Origin: Seohaeicola saemankumensis
GTDB lineage: Bacteria > Pseudomonadota > Alphaproteobacteria > Rhodobacterales > Rhodobacteraceae
Length of the DNA: 64,000 nucleotides
NCBI RefSeq assembly: GCF_042678485.1
Contig: NZ_JBHTKR010000005.1
Coordinates: 248,001 to 312,000 of the forward strand
Reading direction: 5' to 3'
Shown here: positions 51,963 to 60,993 of the stretch, in pieces
Numbering within the stretch: the stretch's first letter is position 1
How the letters are laid out: every line of letters starts with the position of its first letter
Program-made: the position numbers and the translations under genes
Notes under the pieces: model-generated
What the model was told of the DNA's origin: nothing
Database searches by the model: none
The model's input: the letters and a program-made list of their open reading frames with translations, nothing else

Positions 51963-52409
51963 ATGACACCGCCGGAGGCCCCCGAGACTGGCACCACCGC
52001 CAGCGTCGGGGAGACGCCACCGGCGGTTTCCGTTTGTCCGCCGCAAGCCGGGCCACATCCGGACATCCATGTGATGAAGGAACGCGCCGATTTCCTGCGC
52101 TGCGCCCGCGCCGGAAGGCAGGGTGCGTCAGGGATGATGGTGCAGGCCCGCCAGCGCCGTGCCGACGAAGCGGTCACCGGCATACGGGTCGGGTTCACCT
52201 GCACCAAGAAGGTCGGCAATGCCGTCGCACGCAACCGCGCAAAGCGTCGCCTGCGCGAAGTCGCGCGCATGGTGTTGCCGGAACATGGCCGCGACGGCTG
52301 GGACTATGTGCTGATCGGACGGGCCGATGCGACGGCCACCCGCCCCTTTGAGGATCTCAAGCGCGATCTTATATCGGCCCTGAAGAAGCTGCATCAGACC
52401 AGGCCATGA
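51963..52409 (+). CDS. rnpA: Ribonuclease P protein component
   Basis: 148 residues; a later start at MKERADFLRC would give about 111 and would fit the usual family length. The diagnostic motif is TKKVGNAVARNRAKRRLREVAR, with FLRC and DYVLIGRADA elsewhere. It binds RNase P RNA for tRNA 5' maturation. The extra N-terminal segment (PPEAPETGTTASVGETPP) is low complexity, seen in some alphaproteobacteria. Overlaps yidD by four bases. Confidence 0.95.
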   Translation: MTPPEAPETGTTASVGETPPAVSVCPPQAGPHPDIHVMKERADFLRCARAGRQGASGMMVQARQRRADEAVTGIRVGFTCTKKVGNAVARNRAKRRLREVARMVLPEHGRDGWDYVLIGRADATATRPFEDLKRDLISALKKLHQTRP

Positions 52410-52666
52410 CACCGCTTGCCCACATCGTTGCCCTGCCCGTCCGCGCCTATCGGCTGCTGTTCTCGCCCTGGGTCGGATTCAGCTGCCGCTATCAGCCCAC
52501 ATGTTCGGCCTATGCGCTTGAGGCGCTGGAAAAGCATGGCGCCATAAAAGGCAGCTGGTTCGCTGCACGCCGTATCGGGCGCTGCCATCCCTGGGGCAGT
52601 TCGGGCTATGACCCTGTTCCTGCGTCAAAGCATTGCAATCATGATCATGACCAGGCCCGTGATTGA
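52406..52666 (+). CDS. yidD: Membrane protein insertion efficiency factor YidD
   Basis: 86 residues with the family block PVRAYRLLFSPWVGFSCRYQPTCSAYALEALEKHG and RIGRCHPWGSSGYDPVP. Helps YidC-dependent insertion, which fits yidC at 55966. Overlaps rnpA. Its TGA is directly followed by the end of the opposite DUF3833 gene. Confidence 0.95.
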   Translation: MTPLAHIVALPVRAYRLLFSPWVGFSCRYQPTCSAYALEALEKHGAIKGSWFAARRIGRCHPWGSSGYDPVPASKHCNHDHDQARD

Positions 52667-53191
52667 TCAGTCCGGCTTTTCGAAGGTGATGATCACCTCT
52701 CCGATATCGACGCCGTAGCGTTTCATATAGGCGCGGTTCAGAAGCCGGTCCTCTGTCAGCAACCACATCCAGTCGTCGAATGTCACCCGCAGCGTGCCAT
52801 CCGGTACAGGCAGATCAATTGTATAGCGCCAGTTGAAGGTATCGCCGCGTTCCTCGCCGAAGGCCGTGCCGATCACGCCGGGCGCCGTGCCTTTCCAGGT
52901 GTCATCGCCGGTCTTCTCCAGCGTCCAGACGCGCTGTTCGGTGCTGCCGTCCTCGTAGACGAAATCCTCGACCAGGCGCAGGGTCCGACCATCCCATGTT
53001 CCGTTGATCTCGACCTCGAAGCGGCGGCGCACGGTGCCGAAAATATCCTGAAACTGACCATGGGCAACTGTCCTGCCGTCAAAGAACGCCTCAAGGTTCA
53101 GGTTGCGCGTGCTGAGTTTTTCATCCTCCAGCGCAGGTTTGCCGGTGCATCCCGCAAGCCCCATCACCAATAGAATCGCCAAGAACCGCAT
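52667..53191 (-). CDS. DUF3833 family lipoprotein
   Basis: 174 residues from the ATG at 53191. The signal peptide ends in a lipobox (MGLAGC). The mature part fits DUF3833: FFDGRTVAHGQFQDIFGTVRRRFEVEINGTWDG, LVEDFVYEDGSTEQRVWTLEK and DDWMWLLTEDRLLNRAYMKRYGVDIGEVIITFEK. Function unknown. Converges on yidD with no gap. Confidence 0.88.
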   Translation of the reverse strand: MRFLAILLVMGLAGCTGKPALEDEKLSTRNLNLEAFFDGRTVAHGQFQDIFGTVRRRFEVEINGTWDGRTLRLVEDFVYEDGSTEQRVWTLEKTGDDTWKGTAPGVIGTAFGEERGDTFNWRYTIDLPVPDGTLRVTFDDWMWLLTEDRLLNRAYMKRYGVDIGEVIITFEKPD

Positions 53192-53313
53192 CGTCTTCTC
53201 CTGTTTTCCTGACATGGTTACGCGCCAAAGGCGTGAACGGATCGACAAAACCGCGGAACACTGGCATTCGATGCCCTTGCGCGTTACATGAGGCGCAAAG
53301 ACAGGGCGCGCAT

Positions 53314-54204
53314 ATGCTTGACGAATCCGACGACATCCATCCGCTGTTTCACGGGGCCCCCAAGAGCACCGAATTCAAGAAACTGCGCAAGCGCATCGTG
53401 CAATACACGCGCGAGGCGATCGAACAATATGGCATGATCGAACGCGATCCGGCCAACCCCGAGGCGCGGCCGCGCTGGCTGATCTGCCTGTCGGGCGGCA
53501 AGGACAGCTACACCTTGCTGGCCGTGCTGCATGAATTGCAATGGCGCGGCCTGCTGCCGGTCGATCTGCTGGCCTGCAATCTGGATCAGGGTCAGCCCGG
53601 ATTTCCGGCAACAGTTCTTCCCGAGTTTCTGGAACGCATGGGCGTGCCGCACCGGATCGAATACCAGGACACCTATTCCATCGTGGTGGACAAGGTGCCC
53701 GCCGGACGCACCTATTGCGCGCTGTGCTCGCGCCTGCGCCGCGGGAACCTCTATCGTATCGCGCGTGAGGAAGGATGCTCGGCCGTGGTGCTGGGCCATC
53801 ACCGCGACGACATTCTGGAAACCTTCTTCATGAACCTGTTCCACGGCGGGCGCCTGGCGACCATGCCGCCAAAACTGGTAAACGAAGAGGGTGACCTTTT
53901 CGTGCTGCGCCCCCTCGCCCATGTCGCCGAGGAGGATTGCGAGCGCTTCGCCCGCGCCATGAATTACCCGATCATTCCTTGCGACCTCTGCGGGTCGCAG
54001 GACGGGTTGCAGCGCCAGCAGGTCAAGCAGATCCTCGATGGCTGGGAAAAGAACAGCCCCGGCCGCCGGCAGGTGATGTTCCGCGCCCTGATGAACGCCC
54101 GCCCCTCGCATCTGCTGGATCCGGGACTTTTCGACTTTGCAGGGTTAACCCGCAATTCCGTAAAATTCGATCAAGTCGAGACGGACCCACCGCGCCTGCG
54201 TTAA
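53314..54204 (+). CDS. ttcA: tRNA 2-thiocytidine(32) synthetase TtcA
   Basis: 296 residues from the ATG at 53314. The PP-loop is SGGKDSY (residues 60-66). The CxxC pairs are TYCALCSR and IPCDLCGS, which bind a 4Fe-4S cluster. Thiolates C32 of several tRNAs. The in-frame part upstream of 53314 overlaps the DUF3833 signal region and was left out. Confidence 0.94.
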   Translation: MLDESDDIHPLFHGAPKSTEFKKLRKRIVQYTREAIEQYGMIERDPANPEARPRWLICLSGGKDSYTLLAVLHELQWRGLLPVDLLACNLDQGQPGFPATVLPEFLERMGVPHRIEYQDTYSIVVDKVPAGRTYCALCSRLRRGNLYRIAREEGCSAVVLGHHRDDILETFFMNLFHGGRLATMPPKLVNEEGDLFVLRPLAHVAEEDCERFARAMNYPIIPCDLCGSQDGLQRQQVKQILDGWEKNSPGRRQVMFRALMNARPSHLLDPGLFDFAGLTRNSVKFDQVETDPPRLR

Positions 54205-54261
54205 ACTTGCCTTGAGACAAATTGCCTAGCCTGCCTTGAGAACAGGACAGGAACATAAGGC

Positions 54262-55806
54262 ATGGCGCGATCCCCCTTGAAACAGCTGGCATGGCTCCGC
54301 CGCGCAAGGCGCGTCCTTCTGTCCGGCCCGCAGGCTTTGGCTTTCATGCCGGCCATGGCCTTGGCTGCCTTCTGGATCGGGGGTGAGGCATGGTTGCTCA
54401 TCGTGGCGCTTGGGGTGCCGCTGATCCACGCCATCACGGCAAACGACGCAGAAGATGCGCCCGCCCCGGCCCCGGCGGATGCGCCACTGCCGGAAGAATC
54501 CATGCACGCGTTGAACCGGGCACTTGAAGCGGCCATGGCGGGCGCGGCACGAACCGGGCGATCGACAGGCTGCATCATGCTGGCCGTGGACGATCTGCCG
54601 GACCTTCTGGACCGTCACGGGCAGGGTGCGACGGAAACCATCATGCTGAGCCTGACCGCACGACTGGCCTCGTCCCTGCGTGAAGGGGACAGCGTAGTGC
54701 GCCTCCCCGGCGGGGAATTCGGAATAGCCATTGCCCCGATGCGTCATCTTGATCTGGAAAGCGCGATCCAGATAGCCGGGCGGCTGCAGTTGTCGGTCGA
54801 AGAACCGCTGTCGCTGGATGCGACCACGGTCTACCTGTCCTGCTCGGTCGGTTTCTGTCTGGCCTCACGCAATCCGGGAACCGGCAGTAGCGATTTGCTG
54901 GATGCGGCCCGCGCGGCATTGACGGATGCACAGCGAAACGGTCCTTCAGCCATCCGCGCCTTCACTGACAGGATGCGCTCTGCGCGTCATGTTCAGGGCC
55001 TTCTTGCCGACGAGGCGGCAAAAGCCCTTGAAAGCGGACAGATCATACCCTGGTTCCAACCGCAGATTTCCACAGATACAGGCCAGATCACCGGCTTCGA
55101 GGCATTGTCACGCTGGCAACACCCCGAACGCGGTCTGATCTCACCGAACGAATTCCTGCCGGTACTCGAACAGTCCGGTCAGCTTGAGCGTCTGGGAGAG
55201 ATCATGCTCTATCGCGCGCTTGCGGCACTGCGTTCATGGGACGCGGCCGGCTTCAACATCCCGCGCGTCGGGGTGAATTTCGCAAACGAGGAACTGCACA
55301 ACCCGAAACTGCTGGACAAGATCAGGTGGGAACTTGATCGCTTCGATCTGCCCCCGTCCCGCCTTGCGGTCGAAGTGCTGGAGACAGTCGTGGCGGCAGC
55401 CCCTGACGACACGGTGTCACGTAATATCAACGGCCTTGCGAAACTGGGCTGCGTGATTGATCTGGATGATTTCGGCACGGGCCACGCCTCGATCTCGTCG
55501 ATCCGGCGTTTTGCGGTCGCGCGGATCAAGATTGATCGCTCCTTTGTCATGAAGGTCGACCGCGACCCGGAGCAGCAAAGAATAGTCAACGCGATCCTGA
55601 CCATGGCCGATCGCCTGGATCTGGACACCCTCGCCGAAGGGGTCGAGACACTGGGCGAACATGCCATGCTGGCCCAACTGGGATGCGGGCATGTGCAGGG
55701 ATTCGGAATCGCGCGCCCGATGCCCTTCGATCAGACAGCGGACTGGATCCGAAACTACAACGCCAAGCTGCAGCAGGCACCGGCAATCGGCCGCTCGGCG
55801 GGGTGA
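54262..55806 (+). CDS. EAL-domain c-di-GMP phosphodiesterase with degenerate GGDEF
   Basis: 514 residues. Two membrane helices lie at about 15-55. The GGDEF region (about 85-250) has RLPGGEFGIAI where an active enzyme has GGDEF, so cyclase activity is doubtful. The EAL domain (about 255-500) keeps FEALSRWQ, NFANEELHNP, DDFGTGHASI, KIDRSF and EGVE, so hydrolysis of c-di-GMP is likely. Acts at the inner membrane. 57 bases after ttcA. Confidence 0.9.
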   Translation: MARSPLKQLAWLRRARRVLLSGPQALAFMPAMALAAFWIGGEAWLLIVALGVPLIHAITANDAEDAPAPAPADAPLPEESMHALNRALEAAMAGAARTGRSTGCIMLAVDDLPDLLDRHGQGATETIMLSLTARLASSLREGDSVVRLPGGEFGIAIAPMRHLDLESAIQIAGRLQLSVEEPLSLDATTVYLSCSVGFCLASRNPGTGSSDLLDAARAALTDAQRNGPSAIRAFTDRMRSARHVQGLLADEAAKALESGQIIPWFQPQISTDTGQITGFEALSRWQHPERGLISPNEFLPVLEQSGQLERLGEIMLYRALAALRSWDAAGFNIPRVGVNFANEELHNPKLLDKIRWELDRFDLPPSRLAVEVLETVVAAAPDDTVSRNINGLAKLGCVIDLDDFGTGHASISSIRRFAVARIKIDRSFVMKVDRDPEQQRIVNAILTMADRLDLDTLAEGVETLGEHAMLAQLGCGHVQGFGIARPMPFDQTADWIRNYNAKLQQAPAIGRSAG

Positions 55807-55965
55807 CGCGACGCAGGGCACACGGTGCATGGCTTGCCCCCACGAAGGCCCGCACGACATGGCGAATGGCCGCAGATGACCGGGTTTTCCCCATAATCCG
55901 CTTGACCTTTCGGCTCGCACTCTGTTGAACCTGCCTCACTTGGACAGGACTGGCGGGAGCCCCCG

Positions 55966-57789
55966 ATGGACGATCAGAACAAGAACCTTCTTCTGGCAAC
56001 AGCACTCAGCTTTGCCGTCATTCTGATATGGTTCGTGCTGTTCCCGCCGCCGGAACAGCCAGCTGTCGACCCGAACGACCCCGCCGTGGCATCGGCGCCG
56101 CTGGCAACGACGCCACAGGCAACAACAGGCGATGTGCCATCTGAAACTGCGGCTGCCGTCGAGCCGACGGCAGACACGCCGCGGATCCAGATCGAAACGC
56201 CGCGGGTCGTAGGCTCGATCTCGCTGCTGGGGGGGCGGATCGACCAGCTGTCGCTCAAGAATTATCGGGTCAGCCAGGAACCCGACGCGGATATCGTGAC
56301 CGTGCTGTCGCCAATCGGCAAGCCGAACGCCTATTACGCGCTTTATGGCTGGGCACCCGGCGCAGGCATCGCGCCTGAAGATGTTCCTGGCGCCAATACG
56401 ATGTGGCAGCAGGAGGGGAGCGGCGCGCTCAGCCCCGAGACCCCGGTTACGCTGGTGTGGGAAAACGGCAAGGGCCTGACCTTCCGGCGTCAGATCGCGA
56501 TTGACGCGAATTTCATGTTCACTGTCACGCAAAGCGTCCAGAATACCGGCACGGCCAGCGCCAGCATGGCGCCCTACGGGATTCTCGCCCGTCACGGGGA
56601 ACCGCAGGGTCTGAAGAATTTCTTCATCCTGCACGAAGGCCTGATCGCGATGTCCGACGGCACCCTCACAGAGACCGATTACCAGGACATGCCCGACTTC
56701 GCCTTCAATGATCGCGAAGGCGCGCGCGCGGAAGTCACGCAAGTGACCGAAAATGGCTGGATCGGCTTTACCGATCACTACTGGATGTCCACCCTGATCC
56801 CGGCCGCAGGCAGCCCTTTCAAATCCGTCGCGAAATATGACAACCAGCGCGACATCTACCAGACCGAAGCCGTTTTGCAGACCCAGACCGTTGCTCCTGG
56901 TCAGACCATCACTGCGGAATCGCGACTGTTCGCGGGGCCGAAGGAATGGGCAACCATCCGGTCCTATGAAAAAGACGGTGGTGTTGACCGCTTCCTGGAT
57001 TCGATCGACTGGGGTTGGTTCTTCTTTCTGACGAAACCCATTTTTGCCGTGCTGCACTACCTGAACGTGACACTGGCGGGCATGGGTCTGACCGGATCGA
57101 TGGGCTGGGCCATCATCGGGCTGACGCTGCTGATCAAGGCGCTTCTTTTCCCGCTCGCTTACAAATCCTATGTCTCGATGGCGAAGATGAAGGAACTCCA
57201 GCCCAAGATGGAGGAGCTCAAGAAAGCAGCCGGCGACGATCGTCAGAAGCTTCAGAAAGACATGATGGAGCTTTACAAGAAAGAAAAGGTGAACCCCGCT
57301 TCGGGCTGCCTTCCGATCTTGCTCCAAATCCCGATCTTCTTCTCACTCTACAAGGTGATCTTCGTCACGCTTGAATTGCGTCACGCGCCGTGGATTGGCT
57401 GGATTACCGACCTCAGCGCGCCTGATCCGAGCACCACGTTCAACCTTTTCGGCCTGCTGCCCTGGGACGCGCCCGATCCCAACTCCTTGCTGGCACTGAT
57501 CTTCATCGGCATCCTGCCGATCCTGCTGGGCATTTCGATGTGGCTTCAGCAAAAGCTGAACCCCGCGCCGACGGACCCGACACAGGCCATGATCTTCGCG
57601 TGGATGCCTTGGGTCTTCATGTTCATGCTCGGCGGTTTTGCCAGCGGGCTCGTGGTCTACTGGATTGCCAACAACACGATCACCTTCACGCAGCAGTACC
57701 TGATCATGCGCAGCCAGGGCTACAAGCCAGACGTCTTTGGCAACATCAAGGGCAGCTTCAAGCGCAAGCCGAAAACCGGCGCAAAGTGA
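55966..57789 (+). CDS. yidC: Membrane protein insertase YidC
   Basis: 607 residues. N-terminal anchor (LLLATALSFAVILIWFVLFPP), an acidic Ala/Pro/Thr linker, the periplasmic domain (about 70-370), then the conserved insertase core with YKSYVSMAKMKELQPKMEELKK, GCLPILLQIPIFFSLYKVIFV and FMFMLGGFASGLVVYWIANNTITFTQQYLIMR. Inserts and folds inner-membrane proteins. Its stop overlaps the MOSC gene start (TGATG). Confidence 0.97.
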   Translation: MDDQNKNLLLATALSFAVILIWFVLFPPPEQPAVDPNDPAVASAPLATTPQATTGDVPSETAAAVEPTADTPRIQIETPRVVGSISLLGGRIDQLSLKNYRVSQEPDADIVTVLSPIGKPNAYYALYGWAPGAGIAPEDVPGANTMWQQEGSGALSPETPVTLVWENGKGLTFRRQIAIDANFMFTVTQSVQNTGTASASMAPYGILARHGEPQGLKNFFILHEGLIAMSDGTLTETDYQDMPDFAFNDREGARAEVTQVTENGWIGFTDHYWMSTLIPAAGSPFKSVAKYDNQRDIYQTEAVLQTQTVAPGQTITAESRLFAGPKEWATIRSYEKDGGVDRFLDSIDWGWFFFLTKPIFAVLHYLNVTLAGMGLTGSMGWAIIGLTLLIKALLFPLAYKSYVSMAKMKELQPKMEELKKAAGDDRQKLQKDMMELYKKEKVNPASGCLPILLQIPIFFSLYKVIFVTLELRHAPWIGWITDLSAPDPSTTFNLFGLLPWDAPDPNSLLALIFIGILPILLGISMWLQQKLNPAPTDPTQAMIFAWMPWVFMFMLGGFASGLVVYWIANNTITFTQQYLIMRSQGYKPDVFGNIKGSFKRKPKTGAK

Positions 57790-58532
57790 TGGCGCGCCTG
57801 GCGCAGATCTGGCGCTACCCTGTCAAGTCGCACGGGCGCGAGGCAATTGATTCGGCCCGGCTGACGGCCGGGGATTGCCTGCCTGGCGACCGGATATGGG
57901 CAATCGCCCATGAGACGTCGGGGGCCGACAACACGGCCTGGTCACCCTGCACGGGCTTTACGCGCATCGCGTCATCCCCAGCACTTGGGGCGATCCGCGC
58001 CGTACTGCATGCGGATGGGCAGACAGTTACCCTCAGCCATCCCGGCAAGCCGGATCTGACCGTGGCCCCCGATCTGCAGCCTGATACGCTGCTGGACTGG
58101 GTGCGCCCCTTGACGGCCGAAGGGCGTGCAGCCCCCGCGCGGGTCGTGCGCGTCCCTGGCCGCGGCCTGACCGATAGCGAATATCCGTCCTTGACCATCG
58201 GCAATCTGGCCTCTCACCGCGCGGTCGAGGGCCGGATGGGTCGGACACTCCAGGTCGAGCGCTGGCGCGCGAATATCTGGTTGGATGATCTGCCCCCATG
58301 GGAGGAATTCGACTGGATCGGGCGCACGATCCATATCGGGGGGGCCGCCCTGCGCGTCACGGAACGCACCGGGCGCTGCACGGCCCCTTCGGCCAATCCC
58401 GAAACCGGAAAACGCGATAGCGATCTTTTGGGATTTCTGGAAGAACAGTGGAACCACCAGGATTTCTGCGTCCATGCCGAGGTGATCACCTCTGGCACCA
58501 TCGCTATCGGTGACACAGCAAAGGTCGTGTGA
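57789..58532 (+). CDS. MOSC domain protein
   Basis: 247 residues. The MOSC N-terminal beta-barrel (IWRYPVKSHGREAIDSARLTAGDCLPGDRIWAI) and the MOSC core (RWRANIWLDDLPPWEEFDWIGRTIHIGGAALRVTERTGRCTAP, then DFCVHAEV) are present. The cysteine in TGRCTAP is the conserved one. Such proteins bind molybdenum cofactor or sulfur; the reaction here is unknown. Coupled to yidC and engB. Confidence 0.9.
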   Translation: MARLAQIWRYPVKSHGREAIDSARLTAGDCLPGDRIWAIAHETSGADNTAWSPCTGFTRIASSPALGAIRAVLHADGQTVTLSHPGKPDLTVAPDLQPDTLLDWVRPLTAEGRAAPARVVRVPGRGLTDSEYPSLTIGNLASHRAVEGRMGRTLQVERWRANIWLDDLPPWEEFDWIGRTIHIGGAALRVTERTGRCTAPSANPETGKRDSDLLGFLEEQWNHQDFCVHAEVITSGTIAIGDTAKVV

Positions 58533-59185
58533 TGCAACAACTTCCCTTCCCCCTCGCAGAAGAGCCGGACGCCCAGACAGCCGAAACCGGCCGCCTTCTG
58601 TTCGCGGGCGAAACCGAATTCCTCAAAGGCGTTGTGGCCATGTCGGGCCTGCCGCCCGCAGACCGGATCGAGGTATGTTTCGCAGGCCGATCAAATGTCG
58701 GAAAATCCAGCCTGATCAATGCCCTGACAGGGCGCAAGGGGCTGGCGCGCGCATCGAACACGCCTGGCCGGACCCAGGAAATCAACTTCTTCACCGTCGG
58801 AACAAGTCACTACCTGGTCGACCTTCCGGGATATGGCTATGCCAACGCGCCAGTGGCTATCGTCGCCAAATGGCAAAAACTGCTCAAGCAATACCTGTCG
58901 GGGCGTCAGACCCTGCGCCGCGCCTTCGTGCTGATCGATGCGCGCCACGGGATCAAACCCGTCGACGAAGAGATCCTGTCCCTGATGGACAGCTCTGCCC
59001 TGACCTTCCAGGTGGTTCTGACCAAAACCGACAAGATCAAGACATCGGAACGTGAGGCGGTTCTGGCGCAGGTGCGCGCCGCGCTGGTCAAGCACCCTGC
59101 CGCCTTCCCCGAGATCGTTCTGACCTCCTCGGAAAAGGGTGAAGGCATCGCCACGCTGCGCGCCATCATCGCAACGCTGGTCTGA
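58532..59185 (+). CDS. engB: Ribosome biogenesis GTPase EngB/YsxC
   Basis: 217 residues from the ATG at 58532, overlapping the MOSC stop (TGATG); a GTG three bases earlier is also possible. G motifs: GRSNVGKSSLIN, TPGRTQ, DLPGYGYA, TKTDK, and TSSEK near the end. Needed for assembly of the large ribosomal subunit. Confidence 0.96.
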   Translation: MQQLPFPLAEEPDAQTAETGRLLFAGETEFLKGVVAMSGLPPADRIEVCFAGRSNVGKSSLINALTGRKGLARASNTPGRTQEINFFTVGTSHYLVDLPGYGYANAPVAIVAKWQKLLKQYLSGRQTLRRAFVLIDARHGIKPVDEEILSLMDSSALTFQVVLTKTDKIKTSEREAVLAQVRAALVKHPAAFPEIVLTSSEKGEGIATLRAIIATLV

Positions 59186-59190
59186 ACACT

Positions 59191-59214
59191 CTTCTTCTTG
59201 CCTGAAATATCCCG
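59191..59214 (-). repeat. Recurrent 3'-end motif, copy 3
   Basis: On the minus strand GGGATATTTCAGGCAAGAAG, matching the copies at 17552 and 18586 in the GATATTT and GCAAGAAGA parts. Confidence 0.6.
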
Positions 59215-59220
59215 GGGGGA

Positions 59221-59260
59221 AAGTTCACCGCAGGTGAACTTGGGGGGCAGCGCCCCCTCA
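59221..59260. terminator. Double hairpin between engB and the SDR gene
   Basis: A perfect 9-bp stem AAGTTCACC/GGTGAACTT with a 3-base loop (59221-59241), then GGGGGC-AGC-GCCCCC. Lies between convergent genes; acts on either strand if it is a terminator. Confidence 0.6.
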
Positions 59261-59271
59261 ACCGGCGTCGA

Positions 59272-60006
59272 TCAAACGTGCTGCCCGCCGTTCACCTCGA
59301 TCTCGGTACCCGTGATATAGGACGACTGGTCAGAACACAGGAAAAAGATCGTGGCCGCCACCTCGTCGGGTTGGCCAAGGCGCCGCATCGGCAGCTTTTC
59401 GACGATCTTGTCCGTGCCCGGCGACAGGATGGATGTTTCCACCTCGCCCGGCGCCACGGCATTCACACGCACGCCGAAGGGGCCGAAATCATGCGCCATC
59501 TCGCGGGTCAACGCGGCCAGTGCGGCCTTTGACGTGGAATATGCAGCCCCCGCGAAAGGATGCACCCGCGCGCCCGCGATAGACGTGATGTTGACGACCG
59601 AGCCTTGCGCCGCGGCCAGTTCCTCTTTCAACCCTCGCGCCAGCACGACCGAGGCGAAAAAATTCACATGAAACACATGCCCCCAGGTCCGCAGGTCGGT
59701 GCTGATGGTGTTCAACCGCTCGCCCGTGTTTCCCTTGGGCGAAATGCCGGCATTGTTGACCAGCGCATCAAGGCGCCCGTCCAGCCGCTCGCGGATATCG
59801 GCCAGTTTGGCGATCGTGTCATTGGGATCGGCAAGGTCGATCTGCACATGGTTTTCCGCACCACCCCCCCAGGGGCATTCGGCCGGAAAGGCATGCCGCG
59901 AGCAGGTGATGACGCGCCAGCCTTCGGCGTTGAACCGTCGCACCGTCGCATGCCCGATTCCACGGCTGGCCCCCGTCAGCAGCAATGTCTTCTGTCTGTC
60001 ACCCAT
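59272..60006 (-). CDS. SDR family oxidoreductase
   Basis: 244 residues from the ATG at 60006. Classical motifs: TGASRGIGHATV, DALVNNAGIS, catalytic Ser and YSTSKAAL, then VNAVAPGEVET and TGTEIEVNGGQHV. NAD(P)-dependent; substrate unknown, although 3-oxoacyl-ACP reductase-like enzymes look similar. The frame is open further upstream but has no coding signs there. Confidence 0.9.
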   Translation of the reverse strand: MGDRQKTLLLTGASRGIGHATVRRFNAEGWRVITCSRHAFPAECPWGGGAENHVQIDLADPNDTIAKLADIRERLDGRLDALVNNAGISPKGNTGERLNTISTDLRTWGHVFHVNFFASVVLARGLKEELAAAQGSVVNITSIAGARVHPFAGAAYSTSKAALAALTREMAHDFGPFGVRVNAVAPGEVETSILSPGTDKIVEKLPMRRLGQPDEVAATIFFLCSDQSSYITGTEIEVNGGQHV

Positions 60007-60123
60007 GCATGGCACCCCTTGTTGCATTGCTGCGCCGAGCCTATCATTTCGCTGGGCCGTTACAACGCGACACTTGGCAGGCCGGACCCCAGCCGATAGG
60101 ACAGGGGACAAAAGGACTTTGGG

Positions 60124-60993
60124 ATGAAAAAAAGAGACATGAACCGCGACTGGATCGCCACAGCCCGGACCCTGTCCGAGGCTCTGCCCTACCTGCAACG
60201 CTACGCCGGGGCCATTGTCGTCATCAAATTCGGCGGCCATGCCATGGGCGACGACGAGGCGATGGACACCTTCGCCCGCGATATCGTTCTGATGCGGCAG
60301 GTTGGCGTGAACCCGGTCATCGTTCATGGCGGCGGCCCCATGATCAACGAAATGCTGGACAAGCTGGAGATCAAGTCAGACTTCGTGCGTGGCAAGCGTG
60401 TGACGGATACCGCCACGATGGAAGTCGTGGAAATGGTCCTGTCAGGCCGGGTCAACAAGCGGATCGTGCAGGCCATCAACGCGCAGGGCGGTCGTGCCGT
60501 CGGTCTTTCGGGCAAGGATGCGAACCTGATCTTCTGCAAACAGACCAACCCCGAGCTGGGCCTGGTGGGCACCCCCTCCGAGATCGACCCCTCGATCCTG
60601 CGGACCCTGTTTGATGCGGGCGTCATTCCGGTTATCGCCCCTCTGGGCGCGGGTCATAATGGTGAAACCTACAACATCAATGGCGACACGGCCGCAGGCG
60701 CCATTGCCGCCGCTCTCAAGGCTGACCGTCTGTTGCTGCTGACGGATGTTGCCGGGGTGAAGAACAAGGAAGGCGAGGTTCTGACCGCGATCACCGCCGA
60801 ACAGATCCGCGAAATGACAGCCGATGGTACCATCGCGGGCGGCATGATCCCCAAGACCGAAACCGCCCTGGATGCCATTGAAGGCGGGGTGCGTGCCGTG
60901 GTCATTCTGGACGGGCGCGCCCCCAACGCGACGCTTCTAGAACTCTTCACGGAACATGGTGCCGGGTCGCTGATCCGCGCCAGTTTCGATTGA
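60124..60993 (+). CDS. argB: Acetylglutamate kinase
   Basis: 289 residues. KFGGHAMGD near the N-terminus, VHGGGPMINEML, GKRVTDTATMEVVEMVLSGRVNK and LLTDVAGVKNKEGEV are family marks. Phosphorylates N-acetyl-L-glutamate, the second step of arginine synthesis. The stop overlaps the next gene's start. Confidence 0.97.
   Translation: MKKRDMNRDWIATARTLSEALPYLQRYAGAIVVIKFGGHAMGDDEAMDTFARDIVLMRQVGVNPVIVHGGGPMINEMLDKLEIKSDFVRGKRVTDTATMEVVEMVLSGRVNKRIVQAINAQGGRAVGLSGKDANLIFCKQTNPELGLVGTPSEIDPSILRTLFDAGVIPVIAPLGAGHNGETYNINGDTAAGAIAAALKADRLLLLTDVAGVKNKEGEVLTAITAEQIREMTADGTIAGGMIPKTETALDAIEGGVRAVVILDGRAPNATLLELFTEHGAGSLIRASFD

Noticed and set aside
49317..52070. A 917-codon minus-strand frame including the flavin reductase
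   Set aside because: Only the part below 50735 is the reductase; the upstream part runs over the TVP38 gene and rpmH in the wrong frame.
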